Notes under the pieces: generated by a model
What the model was told of the DNA's origin: nothing
The model's input: the letters and a program-made list of their open reading frames with translations, nothing else
Database searches by the model: none
Translations under genes and position numbers: made by a program
Part shown: positions 48,411 to 49,885 of the stretch, piece by piece
How the letters are laid out: every line of letters starts with the position of its first letter
Numbering within the stretch: the first letter of the stretch is position 1
Origin: Lysobacterales bacterium
Lineage (GTDB): Bacteria; Pseudomonadota; Gammaproteobacteria; Xanthomonadales; SZUA-5
NCBI GenBank assembly: GCA_022844135.1
Contig: JALHMG010000004.1
Location: 154,242-204,126, forward strand
Direction: 5' to 3'
Length of the DNA stretch: 49,885 nucleotides

Positions 48411-48429
48411 AATCCCTCTCTCTCCGCCA
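48411..48429. repeat. attachment-site-like direct repeat, copy 2
   Basis: Exact 19-bp copy of the tRNA-Ser 3' end, 140 bp downstream of the intact tRNA and immediately beside the 3' end of the serine-recombinase fragment. This is the expected product of integration into the tRNA gene. The short distance between the copies suggests that an earlier insert was lost or that this marks the end of the element lying to the right. Confidence 0.8.
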
Positions 48430-49203
48430 GTTCAGTTTCAGACCCACCCGACCCCGCGAAAAGCTTGAAGAGCTGCGGGGTTCGGGGGGTTCTAAGTCCC
48501 AGGTTTCGGCAGTAGATCAAACCCTTCGGAAACGCCAGCTTGAGGACCACATGGCGGTCTTTGAGCGCCCCGGTTTGCCAGAGCTGGCGCGGGTTTGCGA
48601 GGAACTGCATCGCGGTTCTAAGTGACTCATCGAAACTGCGCACTTTTGGAGTGGCATTGGCCTGTTCCAAGAGTACGGCGCGCTCGGTTTCCATGGTCTT
48701 GATCTTCGCCTCGAAACGAATTTGCAGGCTCGGGGAGTCGCACTCCAGCAGTTTGTCCATCGCTTGCTCGATCTTTTGGCTTAAGGTTTGTGCTTCACGG
48801 CGCAGCGTTGCAGCGCGCGTGGTGAGCTGACTTGCGCGGTAGTCCCACCATGTGCGCACCATCTTGCTGACCACGCGGTGCATGGCCGGCGATGGCGTCA
48901 GACTGGCGAGTGCAGTCTCGAATTCGCCCTCCAGCTTGGCGCGCGGCGTGGACTTGCCGTAAACAGCGCAAGCCTTTGAGAAACAGTAGTAGTACGGGTG
49001 CGTCGTGGTTTTGCCGCGGCTGAAGCCTGCGGTCAGTGGCTTGCCGCACTCGCCGCAGAACACCGAGCCGCGGAGCGGGAAGGCCTCCGCCAAGTCTTTG
49101 CGCGCTGGCGCGATAGCCTTGCTGCGCGAGCGTTCCTGGATTTTCTGATAGGTCTCCAGACTGATGAGCGGCGCTGCCGCCGCAACTGCTCGATGGTTCG
49201 TTG
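48430..49203 (-). pseudogene. C-terminal fragment of a large serine recombinase
   Basis: The minus-strand frame contains a recombinase zinc beta-ribbon: FPLRGSVFCGECGKPLTAG and HPYYYCFSKACAVYG (two Cys pairs). A coiled-coil stretch follows (about RREAQTLSQKIEQAMDKLLE) and then DRHVVLKLAFPKGLIYCRN, all typical of the C-terminal half of large serine integrases. The N-terminal catalytic domain is absent: upstream of about 49200 the sequence changes to IS66 transposase in the opposite direction. The frame runs on through the att copy, the terminator and the tRNA to a stop at 48230, so the native C-terminus is unclear. It is probably the inactivated integrase of the element that used tRNA-Ser. Confidence 0.78.
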
Positions 49204-49885
49204 CTTGACGCCACCTTAGGCGCTCACCTGCTGGTCTCGAAATATGGCGATCACCTGCCGCTGTATCGCCTGGAAGACATCTACGCACGCGGCGGCGTGG
49301 CGCTGTCGCGCAGCACCTTGTGCGATTGGGTGATCGTGCTGACGGATCGCTGGCTGCGGCCGCTGGCGCAGGCGCTGAAGGTGCAACTGCTGCAGCAGAA
49401 CGTGATCCATGTCGATGAGACGCCGCTGCCGCTGCAGCGCGATGGTCGGGTGGTCAAAGCGCGGCAATGGACCTACACCAGCCGCGATCCGAAGATCACG
49501 CTGTACGAGTTCACCGAGGACAAGGAAGGCGTGCACGTTCGCGAGTTCTTGCAAGGCTGGCGCGGGTATCTGCAAGCCGATGCCGCGAGCAATTACGATG
49601 CGCTATATCGCACGCGGCCTGAGGTGGTCGAAGTCGGATGCTGGGTGACGACCGGTCGCGCGAAGCGCGAGCCGACGCATGCGTCGGCAGGGAGGAACGC
49701 CCGGCAGCTAAGCTGACGGGCCGGACCGCATGCGCGGCGCAAGTTCTTCGATATCGCAGCGTCATTGGATAAGAACGCCAAGCCCGGCGAGAAGCCGCGG
49801 CGCATCCTCGCGCATGATGCGCTGGAGATGATCGGCGAGCTGTTCGCCATCGAACGCGCGGCCACTGAGGCGGGCGACGATCACA
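49204..49885 (+). pseudogene. IS66-family transposase (TnpC-like), truncated and interrupted
   Basis: The frame from about 49204 encodes GAHLLVSKYGDHLPLYRLE, LSRSTLCDWV, NVIHVDETPLPLQ with the first catalytic Asp, and GYLQADAASNYDALY with the second Asp, as in IS66 TnpC. The N-terminal half is missing at the junction with the recombinase. After VVEVGCW an 81-bp insertion brings in an in-frame TGA (49714-49716). The normal continuation (HARRKFFDIAASLDKN) resumes in the same frame at about 49727 and runs off the window. The third catalytic residue is not visible. It is a non-autonomous remnant unless readthrough occurs. Confidence 0.82.
49646..49726. repeat. About 81-bp palindrome-rich insertion in the IS66 transposase
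   Basis: It splits the TGG-GCG-CAT codons of a conserved transposase motif. It consists of successive palindromes: CGACCGGTCG, TCGCGC-GAA-GCGCGA, an 18-bp perfect palindrome centred on GCATGC near 49680, and CAGCT-A-AGCTG. Its length is a multiple of three but it contains an in-frame TGA. Exact borders may shift by one base. Confidence 0.7.

Noticed and set aside
48230-48430. Reading the recombinase frame as coding through the tRNA to its stop at 48230
   Set aside because: The translation there is read-through of the terminator and tRNA-Ser and has no recombinase similarity.

Overview
The window is high-GC DNA from a proteobacterium, most likely a gammaproteobacterium of the Xanthomonadales (Xanthomonadaceae/Rhodanobacteraceae) type. 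The evidence is the divergent tesA/ybbA-ybbP block, zipA directly followed by ligA, epmA, coaX, a PagL-type lipid A deacylase, and csrA followed by tRNA-Ser(GCT). This placement is inferred from gene content and order only.

Positions 1 to about 31.1 kb are accessory and rich in conflict-type domains. At the left edge a minus-strand operon encodes a TIR protein (4460-4029), a second TIR protein (4032-3325) and a large STAND-type P-loop NTPase (from 3257, running off the window). The NTPase ends in at least eight almost identical 46-residue TPRs. Divergent from it are a SLOG-like, four-TM protein (5023-7119) and an exported, possibly outer-membrane protein (7224-8822).

A single minus-strand operon then runs from 31095 down to 8889. 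In transcription order it encodes: a 959-aa FN3-like repeat protein; an 1179-aa uncharacterised beta-rich protein; a ComEC-like metallo-beta-lactamase-fold enzyme; a giant 3889-aa protein with degenerate LysM-like modules; a probable 50-aa protein; and an 804-aa TIR/SLOG-like protein. Spacings are tight and each gene except possibly the fifth has a recognisable Shine-Dalgarno site. None of the three large beta-rich proteins has a visible signal peptide. I recognise no named system with this composition; it is the best candidate here for something undescribed.

From 31.4 to 48.3 kb the window is ordinary chromosome. It holds a YbbA/YbbP-like ABC transporter divergent from a GDSL esterase; a cobalamin-linked group (CobC-like phosphatase, a small membrane protein, PduO-type adenosyltransferase); a minus-strand group (unknown protein, histone-deacetylase-fold enzyme, HAD phosphatase); zipA-ligA-epmA; a SleB-like hydrolase; DoxX; a small ORF coupled to coaX; an M23 peptidase; a 113-bp inverted-repeat element; pagL; a PH-domain protein; csrA with a structured leader; and tRNA-Ser with a terminator.

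The right end (48.3-49.9 kb) is a decayed mobile-element zone. A 19-bp copy of the tRNA-Ser 3' end lies 140 bp downstream of the tRNA. Next to it is the C-terminal part of a large serine recombinase, which abuts a truncated IS66-type transposase. The transposase is itself interrupted by an approximately 81-bp palindrome-rich insertion.
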